A DNA stretch of 52,500 nucleotides from Caulobacterales bacterium (GCA_017303355.1 JAFLCU010000002.1:1-52500); one strand, 5' to 3'. Positions 22,368 through 31,338 are shown, counted from the stretch's first letter. The notes: generated by a model from the letters alone, not told the origin. Numbers and translations are program-made.

Positions 22368-24562
22368 GCGGCCCCTTTCCCGCCGCCGATGCGCAGCGCA
22401 TTCGCGACCACCAGGATCGAGGACAGTGACATGGCGATCGCGGCGATGAGCGGCGTCACATAGCCCGCGATCGCGATCGGCACGGCGATGATGTTGTAGA
22501 GGATCGCGAGCGCCATGTTCTGATGCACGAGCTGGGCGGCGCGCCGCGCCGTGTGAAAGGCCTCGGGCACAGCCATGAGGCTCTCGCGCAAGAACACGAA
22601 GTCAGCGGCGTTGCGTCCGACGTCCGCAGCGCTTGCCGGCGCCATCGAGACATGGGCGGCGATCAGCGCGGGCGCGTCGTTGAGGCCATCGCCAAGCATG
22701 AGGATTTTGGCGCCCGCCGCCGTGCGCTGCGCAATATAATCGGCCTTGGCGCCTGGTGTTGCGCGCGCCTGCGCGGGAAGACCGAGTTCGCGCGCGAGGC
22801 TTTCGACGGGTGCTGCATGATCGCCTGAGATGATCTCGACCGCCAGACCGTCATCCTTGAGGCGCTGGGTCGCGACGCCCGCGTCTGGACGCAGCATCGC
22901 GCTGAACACATAGCGCGCAATGACTTCGCCGTCGCGGGTCAGGACAACGGCATTGTCATCGGCATTCATCGCACGACCCGAGGCCCATGACGGGCGACCG
23001 AGGCGATAGAGCGCGCCGTTCTGGCGCGCCTCAACGCCCGCGCCCGCCTCTTCCCGTATCGCTTCAAAAGCGACGGCAGCGTGCGGCGCCGTGCGTGCGA
23101 TCGCACGCGCATAAGGGTGCGTGGAGTGCGCGCCGAGCGCCGCCGCCAGATCAAACGTCTTAGCGTCAACCCCATCGCGCGACGTCAGCACGGGCTCTGG
23201 CAGCGTGAGCGTCCCGGTCTTGTCAAAGAACACGGTATCGATCTCGGCGAGCCGTTCCAGCGCGGCGCCGTCCTTGACCATGATCCCGTGCGCGAACAGG
23301 CGCCGCGCGGCGGCGACATGCACCATGGGCACCGCAAGGCCAAGCGCACAGGGACAGGTGATGATGAGCACGGCGACGGCGACCGTGACGGCGTGATGGA
23401 AGTCGCCGCCAAGGCTCCACCAGCCGATCAAGGTGGCGAGCGCGGTCAGATGCACGATCGGCGCATAGAGGCGTGCGGCGCGGTCGGCGATGCGGCGATA
23501 GAGCGAGCGTCCGGCCTCGGCCGCCTCCATCATGCGCATCATGTCGGCGAGGAAGGAGTCGTTCGCGCTCGCGGTGGCCTCCACCACGAGCGGCCCCGAG
23601 AGATTGAGCGCACCGGCAAAGAGGTCATCGCCCGGCCCTATCGTTACGGGCGCGCTTTCGCCGGTGAGGAGCGAGACATCGGCATCCGACGCGCCCGAAA
23701 GCACATGTGCATTGACGGGGGCGCGTTCGCCGGCCGCGATCAGGAGGCGCATGCCGGGCCGGATGTCGGCGATGGGGCGATAGGCGCGTTCGCCATCAAT
23801 GCCGATGATCGTGGCGCCGCGTGCGGCGAGCCGGGCAAGGCCGCGCACCGCCGTGCGGGCGCGCTCGCGCATCAGGTGATCGAGCGTGCGGCCGATCAGG
23901 AGGAAGAAGAGCAGCGTCACCGCCGCATCGAAATAGGCATGCGGGCCGTGCGTTGCGGTCTCGTAGAGGCTGAGGGCGAAGGCCGTCAGAACGCCGATCG
24001 AGATCGGCACATCCATATTGGTCTGGCCACGCCGCAGCGCCCGCCACGCGGAGCGGAAGAAGACCTGGCCTGCATAGGCGAGCGTCGGCAGTGCGATCGC
24101 GGCCGAGAGCCAGTGGAAGAGCTGCCGCGTTCCGGCGTCGGCGCCCGACCAGACCGAGACCGAGAGCAGCATGATGTTCATCGCGCCAAAGGCCGCGACG
24201 GCGAGCGCGCGGATGAGTTCGCCCTGAACCGGATCGCGCCCGCCTTGCGCCTCATCCCCGGCATGCGCACTAAAGCCAAGTCCGTGAAGCGTCTCGATGA
24301 CGGGTGGCGGCGATGCGTCGCGCCAGCGCACGCGCACGCGTTTGGTCGAGAGATTGACCCTGGCCTCGGTGACGGAAGGCAATTGCGTCAGCGCGCGCTC
24401 GATGCGGGCGATGCAGCCGCCGCAATGGATCTCCGGCACGACCAGTTCGATCTGGCGCTCGCCGGTCGCGGTCGCCGTGCTCGCGAGCAGGAGTTCGCCC
24501 GCTGCGCGGTCAGCACCGTGCAGCGCGGATGCAGTCTCACGCGGTGAGGGCGCGATAAGCAT
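22364..24562 (-). CDS. ccoI: Copper-transporting P1B-type ATPase CcoI/FixI
   Basis: The protein has about 732 residues and supplies copper for the CuB centre of cbb3 oxidase. It has an N-terminal HMA metal-binding domain with HCGGC, eight expected membrane helices, the transport motif CPC in ITCPCALGLAVPM, the phosphorylation motif DKTGTLT and GDGLNDAPAL. The start is uncertain: ATG at 24562 overlaps the DUF2189 gene by 26 nt, and an ATG at 24574 is also possible. It forms one transcript with the cco genes upstream. Confidence 0.9.
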   Translation of the reverse strand: MLIAPSPRETASALHGADRAAGELLLASTATATGERQIELVVPEIHCGGCIARIERALTQLPSVTEARVNLSTKRVRVRWRDASPPPVIETLHGLGFSAHAGDEAQGGRDPVQGELIRALAVAAFGAMNIMLLSVSVWSGADAGTRQLFHWLSAAIALPTLAYAGQVFFRSAWRALRRGQTNMDVPISIGVLTAFALSLYETATHGPHAYFDAAVTLLFFLLIGRTLDHLMRERARTAVRGLARLAARGATIIGIDGERAYRPIADIRPGMRLLIAAGERAPVNAHVLSGASDADVSLLTGESAPVTIGPGDDLFAGALNLSGPLVVEATASANDSFLADMMRMMEAAEAGRSLYRRIADRAARLYAPIVHLTALATLIGWWSLGGDFHHAVTVAVAVLIITCPCALGLAVPMVHVAAARRLFAHGIMVKDGAALERLAEIDTVFFDKTGTLTLPEPVLTSRDGVDAKTFDLAAALGAHSTHPYARAIARTAPHAAVAFEAIREEAGAGVEARQNGALYRLGRPSWASGRAMNADDNAVVLTRDGEVIARYVFSAMLRPDAGVATQRLKDDGLAVEIISGDHAAPVESLARELGLPAQARATPGAKADYIAQRTAAGAKILMLGDGLNDAPALIAAHVSMAPASAADVGRNAADFVFLRESLMAVPEAFHTARRAAQLVHQNMALAILYNIIAVPIAIAGYVTPLIAAIAMSLSSILVVANALRIGGGKGAA

Positions 24563-25322
24563 GCCAGACACCATGACCGAGCACTGGAAACACAATGATG
24601 AGACCGATGAAGCCGGTCGCTATGCTGAAGGCAGAAAGCACGCAGACGATCGCACCCCAGGCGATCATCACGGGCCGGTTGGCCCAGACCCGCGCCATGG
24701 AAAGGCCCATGGCGGTCAAGGCATCGGTGCGCTCGGCCAGCAGCATCGGGATCGCGAGCACGCTGATCGCAAAGGCGAAGGCGGCGAAGAGCCCGCCAAC
24801 GGCCGTGCCGACGAGCAGCATGGCCCAGCCCGTCGGGGTTGTGAGCAGCATCTCGGCGATGTGATCGATGCCGGGAAACGCCCGCACGCCGAAGAAGAGC
24901 GCATAGACGATGACGGCCGCGCGCATCCAGAGGAGCGCCAGGAGAGAGAGCAGCACGCCGGCAAAGAGCACCTGATAGCCGGAAGCGGCGCGCACGAACA
25001 CCATCCGGAAGAAGCGCACCTTCTCGCCGGCCGCGATGCGGCGGCTTTTTTCATAAAGACCGATCGCGAGAATGGGGCCAACGACAAGGAAACCTGCAAG
25101 CGCCGGGAACAGAATGTAATCGAGTTTGAGCGCGAAGAGGCCCCAGACGATCGCGGCCGACACGGCGGCAACGAGAAGGCCGTAGAGCAGGCTTGCAAGC
25201 GGGTTCTTCCAGAAATCGCGCCAGCCGGCCGCGAGCCAGCCGAAGGCGGCGCCGACCGGCATGTGACGGTTGAAATCAACGGCGGGCGGATGACGGGGTT
25301 CGACGGCGGGAAGAGTTGACAT
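24537..25322 (-). CDS. DUF2189 membrane protein
   Basis: The 261-residue protein with about six membrane helices belongs to DUF2189, which is often found beside cbb3 oxidase genes. Typical features are FWKNPLASLLYGLLVA, FLVVGPILAIGLYEKSRR and IPMLLAERTDALTAMGLS. Its role is not established; linkage suggests oxidase assembly or membrane support. It overlaps ccoI. Confidence 0.85.
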   Translation of the reverse strand: MSTLPAVEPRHPPAVDFNRHMPVGAAFGWLAAGWRDFWKNPLASLLYGLLVAAVSAAIVWGLFALKLDYILFPALAGFLVVGPILAIGLYEKSRRIAAGEKVRFFRMVFVRAASGYQVLFAGVLLSLLALLWMRAAVIVYALFFGVRAFPGIDHIAEMLLTTPTGWAMLLVGTAVGGLFAAFAFAISVLAIPMLLAERTDALTAMGLSMARVWANRPVMIAWGAIVCVLSAFSIATGFIGLIIVFPVLGHGVWHAYRALTA

Positions 25323-25331
25323 CGGCGCCTC

Positions 25332-25514
25332 CTACTCTGTCCGGCACGCGGATTTGGCCGCCGCGTCCGCGCCGTCCCGCGTGTGGGCGACGCATTCGGG
25401 CTGTGTGGTGGTCGCGACATAGACGAGATGCACGTTCGCGCCCGCGATCAGGATGAGGCCTGCGGCGACTGCGAGCCAGATGATGAGACTTCGGCGCGTC
25501 GTGCGTTCGCTCAT
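25332..25514 (-). CDS. Small membrane protein of the cbb3 cluster
   Basis: The 60-residue protein has one membrane helix (SLIIWLAVAAGLILIAGANV) followed by HLVYVATTTQPECVAHTRD and a second cysteine near the end. It overlaps the ccoP stop by 4 nt. Similar short proteins occur after ccoP in other alphaproteobacteria. It occupies the place where ccoG/ccoH often lie but is too short to be CcoH. Confidence 0.75.
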   Translation of the reverse strand: MSERTTRRSLIIWLAVAAGLILIAGANVHLVYVATTTQPECVAHTRDGADAAAKSACRTE

Positions 25515-26386
25515 GGCGCCCTCCTCTGCCGATCGAGGAGATAGAGCGTGAGCAAGCGACGTTGCTCGACCGACAAACGTCCTTCCCAGGCCGGCATCAC
25601 GCCTTGGTGGCCATCCCAGACACCGCGAAAGATTGCGTCCGCGTCATCGCTGTAGAGCCAATCATCATCCGTGAGATCGGGCGCGCCAACGGACGCCATG
25701 CCCTCGCCGCGTGCGCCATGACAGGACGCGCAGGTCGTGGCGAAGACCTCGGCGCCGCGTGTCAGCGTCGTTGCGCCTGCGCTGCTGCGCGCCTCCGACA
25801 GTGAGCGCACGTAGGCGACAACAGCGCGCACGTCCTCTTGCGGCAACATCTGATCGCGACCGAAGGCGGGCATTTGCGAGATACGCGCATCGGCGTGGCC
25901 GGAATTGACGCCCACGCGCAATGTTTCCGCGATGACATCGGGCGCGCCGCCCCAAAGCCAGACATCATCGCGCAGATTGGGATAGCCGGGCGCGCCTGTG
26001 CCCTGCTGGCCGTGGCACACCGCGCAATTGTCGCCGAACAGCGTGGCGCCGGTGGCGCGCACATGTCCCATAAGTTCGGGATCGGCGAGCGCCTCATCAA
26101 CCGGCGTCCGGGCGATCGCGTCCATCCACGGCGCGCGCTCGGCCGCCGCGCGCGCGACCTCGCGCTCCACGGTCGTCTGTTGATCAATGCCAAGGAGGCC
26201 CTTGGTGTAGGAAAGCCCCGTTGGCCAAGCGGGCATCAGCACCCAATAAACGACAGAGAACAGAAACGCGGCGATCAGGAAGAAATAAACCGGACGCGGC
26301 ACCGGCGTATTGAGTTCCTTGATGCCGTTCCAGTCATGGCCGGTGGTCTTGTAGCCGCTGTGCGGGTCGCGCTCGTCTACGGACAT
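25511..26386 (-). CDS. ccoP: cbb3 cytochrome oxidase subunit III (dihaem cytochrome c)
   Basis: The 291-residue protein starts at the ATG at 26386 (MSVDERDPHSGYKTTGHDW). One N-terminal membrane helix (VYFFLIAAFLFSVVYWVLM) anchors two periplasmic cytochrome c domains with CAVCH and CASCH haem sites. CcoP passes electrons from cytochrome c to CcoO. The start overlaps ccoQ by 10 nt. The longer upstream frame is not homologous and is rejected. Confidence 0.95.
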   Translation of the reverse strand: MSVDERDPHSGYKTTGHDWNGIKELNTPVPRPVYFFLIAAFLFSVVYWVLMPAWPTGLSYTKGLLGIDQQTTVEREVARAAAERAPWMDAIARTPVDEALADPELMGHVRATGATLFGDNCAVCHGQQGTGAPGYPNLRDDVWLWGGAPDVIAETLRVGVNSGHADARISQMPAFGRDQMLPQEDVRAVVAYVRSLSEARSSAGATTLTRGAEVFATTCASCHGARGEGMASVGAPDLTDDDWLYSDDADAIFRGVWDGHQGVMPAWEGRLSVEQRRLLTLYLLDRQRRAP

Positions 26387-26547
26387 GGCCGATCCTCTTC
26401 GTTGAGGATCGCCCGCGCCGCCGCATCGAAGCGCGCCTTGTTGCGTGGCCAATAGGCGTAGATCAGCACGCCGACCGACAGTGCGATGAGATAGAAGAGA
26501 CCGAAGGTCTTGGACAGATGAACGAGGGTGTCGTGTTCGATCGCCAT
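26377..26547 (-). CDS. ccoQ: cbb3 oxidase small subunit IV
   Basis: The 56-residue protein (MAIEHDTLVHLSKTFGLFY...) has a single membrane helix ending in YWPRNKARFD, typical of CcoQ/FixQ, which stabilises the oxidase complex. The start overlaps the ccoO stop (TGATG) and the end overlaps ccoP. Confidence 0.9.
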   Translation of the reverse strand: MAIEHDTLVHLSKTFGLFYLIALSVGVLIYAYWPRNKARFDAAARAILNEEDRPCP

Positions 26548-27278
26548 CACTCTCCTCCTTCCGCTGCCGGTTCCTCAGCGATGCTCGTCTGTCGTCCGAG
26601 CATCTGCAGATAGGCCACGAGCGCATCCAGCTCCGTGGGGGCGCCCGTCGCGCCGTCGAAATCGCGCACATTGGTGGCTTCGCCATAGCGTTCGGCAACG
26701 CCCCAGGCGCGATCGGTATTGGGCGTCGCCTGCCCTGCCGCGTCCGCTGCGGCATTGGCGATCATGGCGTCCGTATAGGGCACGCCCAGCGTGCGCAGGC
26801 GTGTCAGATGCAGCGGCAGATCGTCGGTGCGGAGCCGCGTGCGGGCGAGCCACGGATAGGCCGGCATCACCGATTGCGGCACGAGGGTGCGCGGGTTGAT
26901 GAGATGCGCTGCGTGCCAGGCGTCCGAGTATTTGTTGCCGACCCGCGCCAGGTCCGGCCCCGTGCGCTTGGAGCCCCAGAGCATCGGGTGATCATATTGC
27001 GACTCGACCGCACGCGAGTAAGCGCCATAGCGCTCGACCTCATCGCGCAACGTGCGGATCATCTGCGAGTGGCAGGCATTGCAGCCTTCGCGGATATAGA
27101 CGTTGCGGCCCGCGAGTTCGAGCGGCGTCAGGACACGCATGTCGGGCGCCTCCTCGACCGTCTGATCGATCGTGAACAGCGGCGCGATCTCGACGAGACC
27201 GCCGATGCTGGAGACGCCTATGATCGCGAGCACGAGCGCGATGGCTTTGGTCTCCAGCTTGTAGTGAAACTTGAACAT
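26547..27278 (-). CDS. ccoO: cbb3 cytochrome oxidase subunit II (monohaem cytochrome c)
   Basis: The 243-residue protein has an N-terminal membrane helix (residues 12-32), the haem c site CNACH in REGCNACHSQMIRTLRDEV, and the conserved YDHPMLWGSKRTGPDLARVG. It is a core subunit carrying electrons from CcoP to CcoN. The gene lies 3 nt after ccoN. Confidence 0.95.
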   Translation of the reverse strand: MFKFHYKLETKAIALVLAIIGVSSIGGLVEIAPLFTIDQTVEEAPDMRVLTPLELAGRNVYIREGCNACHSQMIRTLRDEVERYGAYSRAVESQYDHPMLWGSKRTGPDLARVGNKYSDAWHAAHLINPRTLVPQSVMPAYPWLARTRLRTDDLPLHLTRLRTLGVPYTDAMIANAAADAAGQATPNTDRAWGVAERYGEATNVRDFDGATGAPTELDALVAYLQMLGRQTSIAEEPAAEGGE

Positions 27279-27281
27279 CGC

Positions 27282-28934
27282 TTACCTCCCCGCTTCCAGA
27301 ACCGGGTCAGTACGCTCTTGCGGGTGGTCGTCCTGCAGCGCGCCGGCCGGCTGCGGCGCACGGATCGTCATCCAGATATTGTAGCAAGCCACGAGAGCGC
27401 CAAGGAGGAAGAAGGAGCCACCGACGGCGCGGGCGATATAGTACGGGTGCATCGCCTCCACAGATTCAAGGAACGAATAAGCGAGCGTGCCGCTTTCATT
27501 GTAGGTCCGCCACATCAGGCCCTGGATGATGCCGGAATTCCACATGGCGAAGACGTAGATGAGCGTGCCGGCGAGCGCGAGCCAGAAATGGACTTCGACC
27601 AGCGCGGGCGACCACATGGTCTTGCGCTTCCAGAGCCACGGCACCGAGGCGTAGATGGCGCCGAAGGTGATCATCGCGACCCAGCCGAGCGCGCCGGCAT
27701 GCACGTGACCGACGGTCCAGTCGGTGTAGTGCGAGAGCGCGTTCACCGAGCGGATGGCCATGAACGAGCCCTCGAAGGTCGAGAGCCCGTAGAAGACGGC
27801 GGCGATGAACATGAAGCGGAGCGTCGCGTCATCGCGCACCTTGTGCCACGCGCCGTTCAAGGTCAGCAGCGCGTTACCGGCCGAGGCCCAGGACGGGATC
27901 AGCAGCATGACCGAGAAGGTCATGCCAAGCGTCTGCACCCAGTGCGGCAGCGCCGTGTAGTGCAGGTGATGCGAGCCCGCCCACATGTAGAAGAAGGTGA
28001 TGCCCCAGAAGCTGATGATCGAGAGCCGGTAGGAGAAGATCGGCCGCTCGGCGCGCTTCGGGAGGTAATAGTACATCATGCCGAGGAAGCCGGCCGTCAG
28101 GAAGAAGGCGACCGCGTTGTGGCCGTACCACCATTGCGTCATCGCATCCTGCACGCCCGCGAAGAGCGAATAGCTCTTCGCCTGCGCCCAGGAGAGCGGC
28201 AATGCGAGCCCGTTGACGATGTGCAGCACCGCGACGACGAGGATGAAGGCGAGATAGTACCAATTGGCCACATAGATATGCGGCTCTTTGCGACGCGCGA
28301 GCGTGCGCAGGTAGAGCACGAAGTACGCGACCCAGACGATGACGAGCCAGAGGTCAGCGTACCACTCGGGCTCTGCGTATTCCTTTGATTGATTGATGCC
28401 CCAGAGATAGCCGGTCACCGCAAGCAGGCAGAAGAGATTGTAGCCCCAGAGCACGAAGAGCGGCGACAAGTGCCCGGCGAGGCGCGTGCGGCTCGTGCGC
28501 TGCACGACGTAGAACGAGGTCGCGATCAGCGCATTGCCGCCGAAGCCGAAGATGACAGCCGTCGTATGCACGGGCCGCAGGCGCCCGAAGCTGGCCCAGG
28601 CTTCCTCCACGAAGGTGAGATCGGGATTGACCAGCAGCCAGGCGACCCAGGCGCCGACGAACATGCCGATCACCGCCCAGATCATCGCGATGATGATCCC
28701 CGCTTTCACGGGCGCATCGTAATAGGCGGCCGACCGATCGGCGGCGGGTTCGGGATCGTAGTAGTTCGTGAGAACGGCGAACAGGCTGAGCAGCGAGAAG
28801 ACCAGCACGAGCCAGCCGTGCCCGCCGATGGGATCAGCGCGCCCGAAGGCCGCGACGAAGAGCCCGAGGAGCGCGAGCATAGCGAGGAACGTCAGCGCCA
28901 TTTGACGCTGACCCGTTGTGAGCTCGCTTACCAT
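27282..28934 (-). CDS. ccoN: cbb3 cytochrome oxidase catalytic subunit I
   Basis: The 550-residue haem-copper oxidase reduces O2 at the haem b3-CuB site with high oxygen affinity and pumps protons. The ligand histidines are visible: RPVHTTAVIFG (haem b), WWYGHNAVAFF and GSHHLHYTALP (CuB), and GHVHAGALGW (haems). About 14 membrane segments are expected. It heads the cluster ccoN-O-Q-P-small-DUF2189-I-S. No FNR-type box (TTGAT-N4-ATCAA) was found upstream, so control may differ from classical fixNOQP. Confidence 0.95.
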   Translation of the reverse strand: MVSELTTGQRQMALTFLAMLALLGLFVAAFGRADPIGGHGWLVLVFSLLSLFAVLTNYYDPEPAADRSAAYYDAPVKAGIIIAMIWAVIGMFVGAWVAWLLVNPDLTFVEEAWASFGRLRPVHTTAVIFGFGGNALIATSFYVVQRTSRTRLAGHLSPLFVLWGYNLFCLLAVTGYLWGINQSKEYAEPEWYADLWLVIVWVAYFVLYLRTLARRKEPHIYVANWYYLAFILVVAVLHIVNGLALPLSWAQAKSYSLFAGVQDAMTQWWYGHNAVAFFLTAGFLGMMYYYLPKRAERPIFSYRLSIISFWGITFFYMWAGSHHLHYTALPHWVQTLGMTFSVMLLIPSWASAGNALLTLNGAWHKVRDDATLRFMFIAAVFYGLSTFEGSFMAIRSVNALSHYTDWTVGHVHAGALGWVAMITFGAIYASVPWLWKRKTMWSPALVEVHFWLALAGTLIYVFAMWNSGIIQGLMWRTYNESGTLAYSFLESVEAMHPYYIARAVGGSFFLLGALVACYNIWMTIRAPQPAGALQDDHPQERTDPVLEAGR

Positions 28935-28976
28935 TCCCTCGCCTCGCTTTCCGGCGTCTCCGCCATAAGTGGCATA

Positions 28977-29054
28977 TTAGGTGCCGCTTTTCGCTTCGGT
29001 CAACGCCTTCCAGAGCCGCGCCAAACGATACCAGAGCGGAACGGTTATGTTCAT
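28977..29054 (-). CDS. Possible 25-residue peptide overlapping rnk
   Basis: A short frame (MNITVPLWYRLARLWKALTE...) starts within the rnk stop (ATGA overlap) and ends at 28977, 43 nt before ccoN. It is amphipathic, with Trp, Leu and Arg. The overlap suggests translation, but length alone gives little support. Confidence 0.3.
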   Translation of the reverse strand: MNITVPLWYRLARLWKALTEAKSGT

Positions 29055-29434
29055 GCAACCGCCTCCACATCGAGTGTGTGGCGCCGGCTGTCACCGCCCT
29101 GCCAGGCGATCGTCTCACCGGCCCCAAGGCCGAGCAACATCGCGCCGACATGGGTCAGCACCGAGATACGCCGGGCGCTGATATCCGCCTCGTGCGGATA
29201 GACGAGTTGGAACCCCTTATAGAGTGTCCCGTCATAGGAGAAGGTCACATGGTCATGCATGCGCACGACGTCCTGCGGCGTGTCGGCGGCGGGCGTGACG
29301 CGGGCGCGCGCCAGTTCTTCGATCAGCGTATCGGCCCCCGGCTCGCGGTCCTGGGCGGCATAGGCGAGGCTATAGAGGCGGTCGTATTCGTCCGTGCTTA
29401 CGAAAACCGGCGGACGGCTTGGTGTATCAGTCAT
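29051..29434 (-). CDS. rnk: Rnk/GreA-type regulator of nucleoside diphosphate kinase
   Basis: The protein has 127 residues from the ATG at 29434, where the similarity begins (MTDTPSRPPVFVSTDEYDRL). It has a short N-terminal helical part and a C-terminal GreA/GreB FKBP-like domain (YKGFQLVYPHEADISARRISVLTHVGAMLLGL, read in parts, then WQGG). Rnk proteins bind RNA polymerase without the long Gre coiled coil. They are common in NO-stress and low-oxygen clusters of alphaproteobacteria. Confidence 0.85.
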   Translation of the reverse strand: MTDTPSRPPVFVSTDEYDRLYSLAYAAQDREPGADTLIEELARARVTPAADTPQDVVRMHDHVTFSYDGTLYKGFQLVYPHEADISARRISVLTHVGAMLLGLGAGETIAWQGGDSRRHTLDVEAVA

Positions 29435-29519
29435 GAGAATGCTCCGGTGCGCACGTCGCCGCCGTCTTTCAGGCGAGCGCGTGCGCGTGATGAAATTGAA
29501 GGATTGCGTGTGATGAGAT

Positions 29520-29559
29520 GCCCCTAGCACTGCCGGGGGCGCCAGGCAGAACTAGGGGC
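29520..29559. other. Hairpin between rnk and ric
   Basis: GCCCCTAG (29520-29527) pairs with CTAGGGGC (29552-29559), with an inner GCC/GGC pair. It lies in the 226-nt gap between ric and rnk and has no T-run. It could be a processing site or operator. Confidence 0.35.
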
Positions 29560-29660
29560 TATCCGCGTGCGGGATCACGCGAAAGGCAAAGGCGGAGTGA
29601 GGCGCTGTTCTGCATCATGCCCATGATGTTGGCCGCACCACCCAATTCGTCAAGCGCTCT

Positions 29661-30374
29661 TTAGTCGCGGCCCACCATGCCGGGACAGATGGGATTTACC
29701 GGCAGCTCGGTCGCGAATTGCGGAAACAGAACATTATTCTCCAAGTGGATATGTTGCATGAGATCGTCGGCCAACTTTCGGACGCCGGCATAGAGGGCGC
29801 GCCAGCTGCCGCAGGCATCAGGCGGCAGCACGCCGCCCCGATAGAGCTGCTCGACCTCGCGCAGACGCTCGCCATGGTCATCATGCTCATGCCGCATGCG
29901 CGCAATGGGGTGCGCGATCGCGGGATGCGCGCCTAGGCGCATCATCGGAAACAGCACCGCCTCCTCCTTCATCATGTGCGTTTCAAGTTCCTGCGCCATC
30001 ACGGTGAGCGCGGCGGCAAGGCCCAGCGGCGCGTCCGGATGGCTGGCATGCACCCGCTCCACCTTCTCCGCGAGCCGAACAAGCTCGGGCAGTTCACGCC
30101 GATGGGTTTCATGGTAGCGCTCCAGGATATGATCGATGAGCGCCGGCGCGGTTTCGGGGTGTTCACGCGGCGCTGACTGATCGAGCGCTTTGAGTTCGGC
30201 TTTGATCTGCTCCAACGCAACGCCGGGCGATTGCACCGCCTCGCTGAGGAGCTTGTCGCCGCCGCAGCAGAAATCGAGACCATGGCGGCGCATGACAGCG
30301 GTCGAGCCCGGCAGCTGCACCGCAATATCGCCAAGGCGCATGGCTTCCAGATTGTCGAGCTGTGTTGTTGTCAT
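29661..30374 (-). CDS. ric: Iron-sulfur cluster repair di-iron protein (RIC/YtfE/DnrN)
   Basis: The 237-residue protein repairs Fe-S clusters damaged by NO or oxidants. The N-terminal ScdA_N domain has GLDFCCGGDKLLSEAV. The hemerythrin-like domain carries the di-iron ligands in HETHRRELPEL, ETHMMKEEAVLFPMM, MRHEHDDHGE and HIHLENNVLFP. It overlaps the truncated haemoglobin gene by 4 nt, and the two probably share the palindromic promoter at 30842. Confidence 0.93.
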   Translation of the reverse strand: MTTTQLDNLEAMRLGDIAVQLPGSTAVMRRHGLDFCCGGDKLLSEAVQSPGVALEQIKAELKALDQSAPREHPETAPALIDHILERYHETHRRELPELVRLAEKVERVHASHPDAPLGLAAALTVMAQELETHMMKEEAVLFPMMRLGAHPAIAHPIARMRHEHDDHGERLREVEQLYRGGVLPPDACGSWRALYAGVRKLADDLMQHIHLENNVLFPQFATELPVNPICPGMVGRD

Positions 30375-30838
30375 GACGAGGCTCCTTCGGGGAGAGTGAG
30401 CGGCGGCAGCCGTTCATCGGTGCGCAACATGAGACCGCGACTGCCCGCGATGCCGAGTTCAAGGCTTTGCGCGATCCGGTGAGCGCGGTCGATGAAGAGC
30501 GCCGCTGCAGGGCCGCAGACATGACGCGCCGTGATTTCAAACAGCCCGAGCCAGCGGTCGAAATGCGCACCGTCAATCGGCAGGCGCGCATGCATCGGCA
30601 TGGGCTGGCCATGATAGGCCCCCGTGCGTAGCATGACCGACGACCAGAACGTGCACATCCGCCGCAAATGCGGCTCCCAGTCCGCGATCCGCGCCTCGAA
30701 GATCGGCCCCAGGACAGGATCAAGCCTGACCTCCGCGTAGAATTGCCGGACCAGGCGATCAATCATGACCTCGTCAACGCCGAGCGCGACAGCGTCGGCG
30801 ACATAATCAGCTCCTGTGGGCATGGGGCGCGGTTTCAT
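30371..30838 (-). CDS. Group III truncated haemoglobin (island copy)
   Basis: The 155-residue protein has the trHb III pattern: MIDRLVRQFYAEVRLDPVLG at helix B, FWSSVMLRTGAYHGQPMPMH with the helix E region, and the proximal histidine region HFDRWLGLFE. Such proteins bind O2 or NO and are linked to nitrosative stress and low oxygen. It is first in the operon with ric. A chromosomal paralogue lies at 40846-41241. Confidence 0.9.
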   Translation of the reverse strand: MKPRPMPTGADYVADAVALGVDEVMIDRLVRQFYAEVRLDPVLGPIFEARIADWEPHLRRMCTFWSSVMLRTGAYHGQPMPMHARLPIDGAHFDRWLGLFEITARHVCGPAAALFIDRAHRIAQSLELGIAGSRGLMLRTDERLPPLTLPEGASS

Positions 30839-30841
30839 TTA

Positions 30842-30858
30842 AGGTATTTTATATACCT
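30842..30858. promoter_or_regulatory. Candidate NsrR operator upstream of the trHb-ric operon
   Basis: AGGTAT-TTTAT-ATACCT is a perfect 6-bp inverted repeat just before the haemoglobin start, in the only AT-rich stretch of the region. Its GTAT/ATAC half-sites resemble Rrf2-type NsrR operators and the site at 31391. The regulator gene is adjacent. Confidence 0.55.
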
Positions 30859-30897
30859 CTTATAGGGTAAGGCAAGGGACATGACGCCACGGCTCCT

Positions 30898-31338
30898 CTA
30901 GACCGCGAGCAAGCGCCGCATACGGCGCGATGTGGCTGGATTCTTGATGAGATCGTTCAAGCTGTAGCGGTCCAGCACCGCGAGAAACGCGGCCAGCGCT
31001 TCATCGAGGGGATCGCGGAGCCCGCAGGCCGGCGCCACGAGACAGGTATTCGTCTCGCGGCAGAAACACTCCACGATATGGAAATTATCCTCGGTCGCCC
31101 GGACGATGCGCCCGAGATTGAGCGCTTCGGCGGGTTTAGCGAGGCGCACGCCTCCGCCCCGTCCCCGCTGGCTGTCAATGAAGCCGGCCTGCGCCAGGGT
31201 CTGGACCACCTTGTTGAGATGGTTGCGCGAGATGTCATAGCGGCGCGAAACGCTTTCGACGGTATGCGGATCGTCGGGCTCCAAAGCGAGCAGCATCAAG
31301 AGACGCAACGCATAGTCGGTATGAAGCGTGAGCCGCAC
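30898..31338 (-). CDS. nsrR: Rrf2-family NO-responsive repressor NsrR
   Basis: The 146-residue winged-helix Rrf2 protein has MRLTLHTDYALRLLMLLAL, the recognition helix region SRNHLNKVVQTLAQAGF and GRGGGVRLAKPAEALNLG. The three cluster cysteines lie in ECFCRETNTCLVAPAC, spaced as in NsrR rather than IscR. NO destroys its Fe-S cluster and relieves repression. It is downstream of the haemoglobin-ric unit and divergent from the sod cluster, flanked by two palindromes. Confidence 0.92.
   Translation of the reverse strand: MRLTLHTDYALRLLMLLALEPDDPHTVESVSRRYDISRNHLNKVVQTLAQAGFIDSQRGRGGGVRLAKPAEALNLGRIVRATEDNFHIVECFCRETNTCLVAPACGLRDPLDEALAAFLAVLDRYSLNDLIKNPATSRRMRRLLAV

Noticed and set aside
26387..26755. 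N-terminal extension of ccoP
   Set aside because: It overlaps ccoQ and ccoO in another frame and has no similarity to CcoP. The family start is the ATG at 26386.
28935..29050. FNR/FixK box upstream of ccoN
   Set aside because: I looked for TTGAT-N4-ATCAA here and upstream of rnk and ric and found no convincing match.
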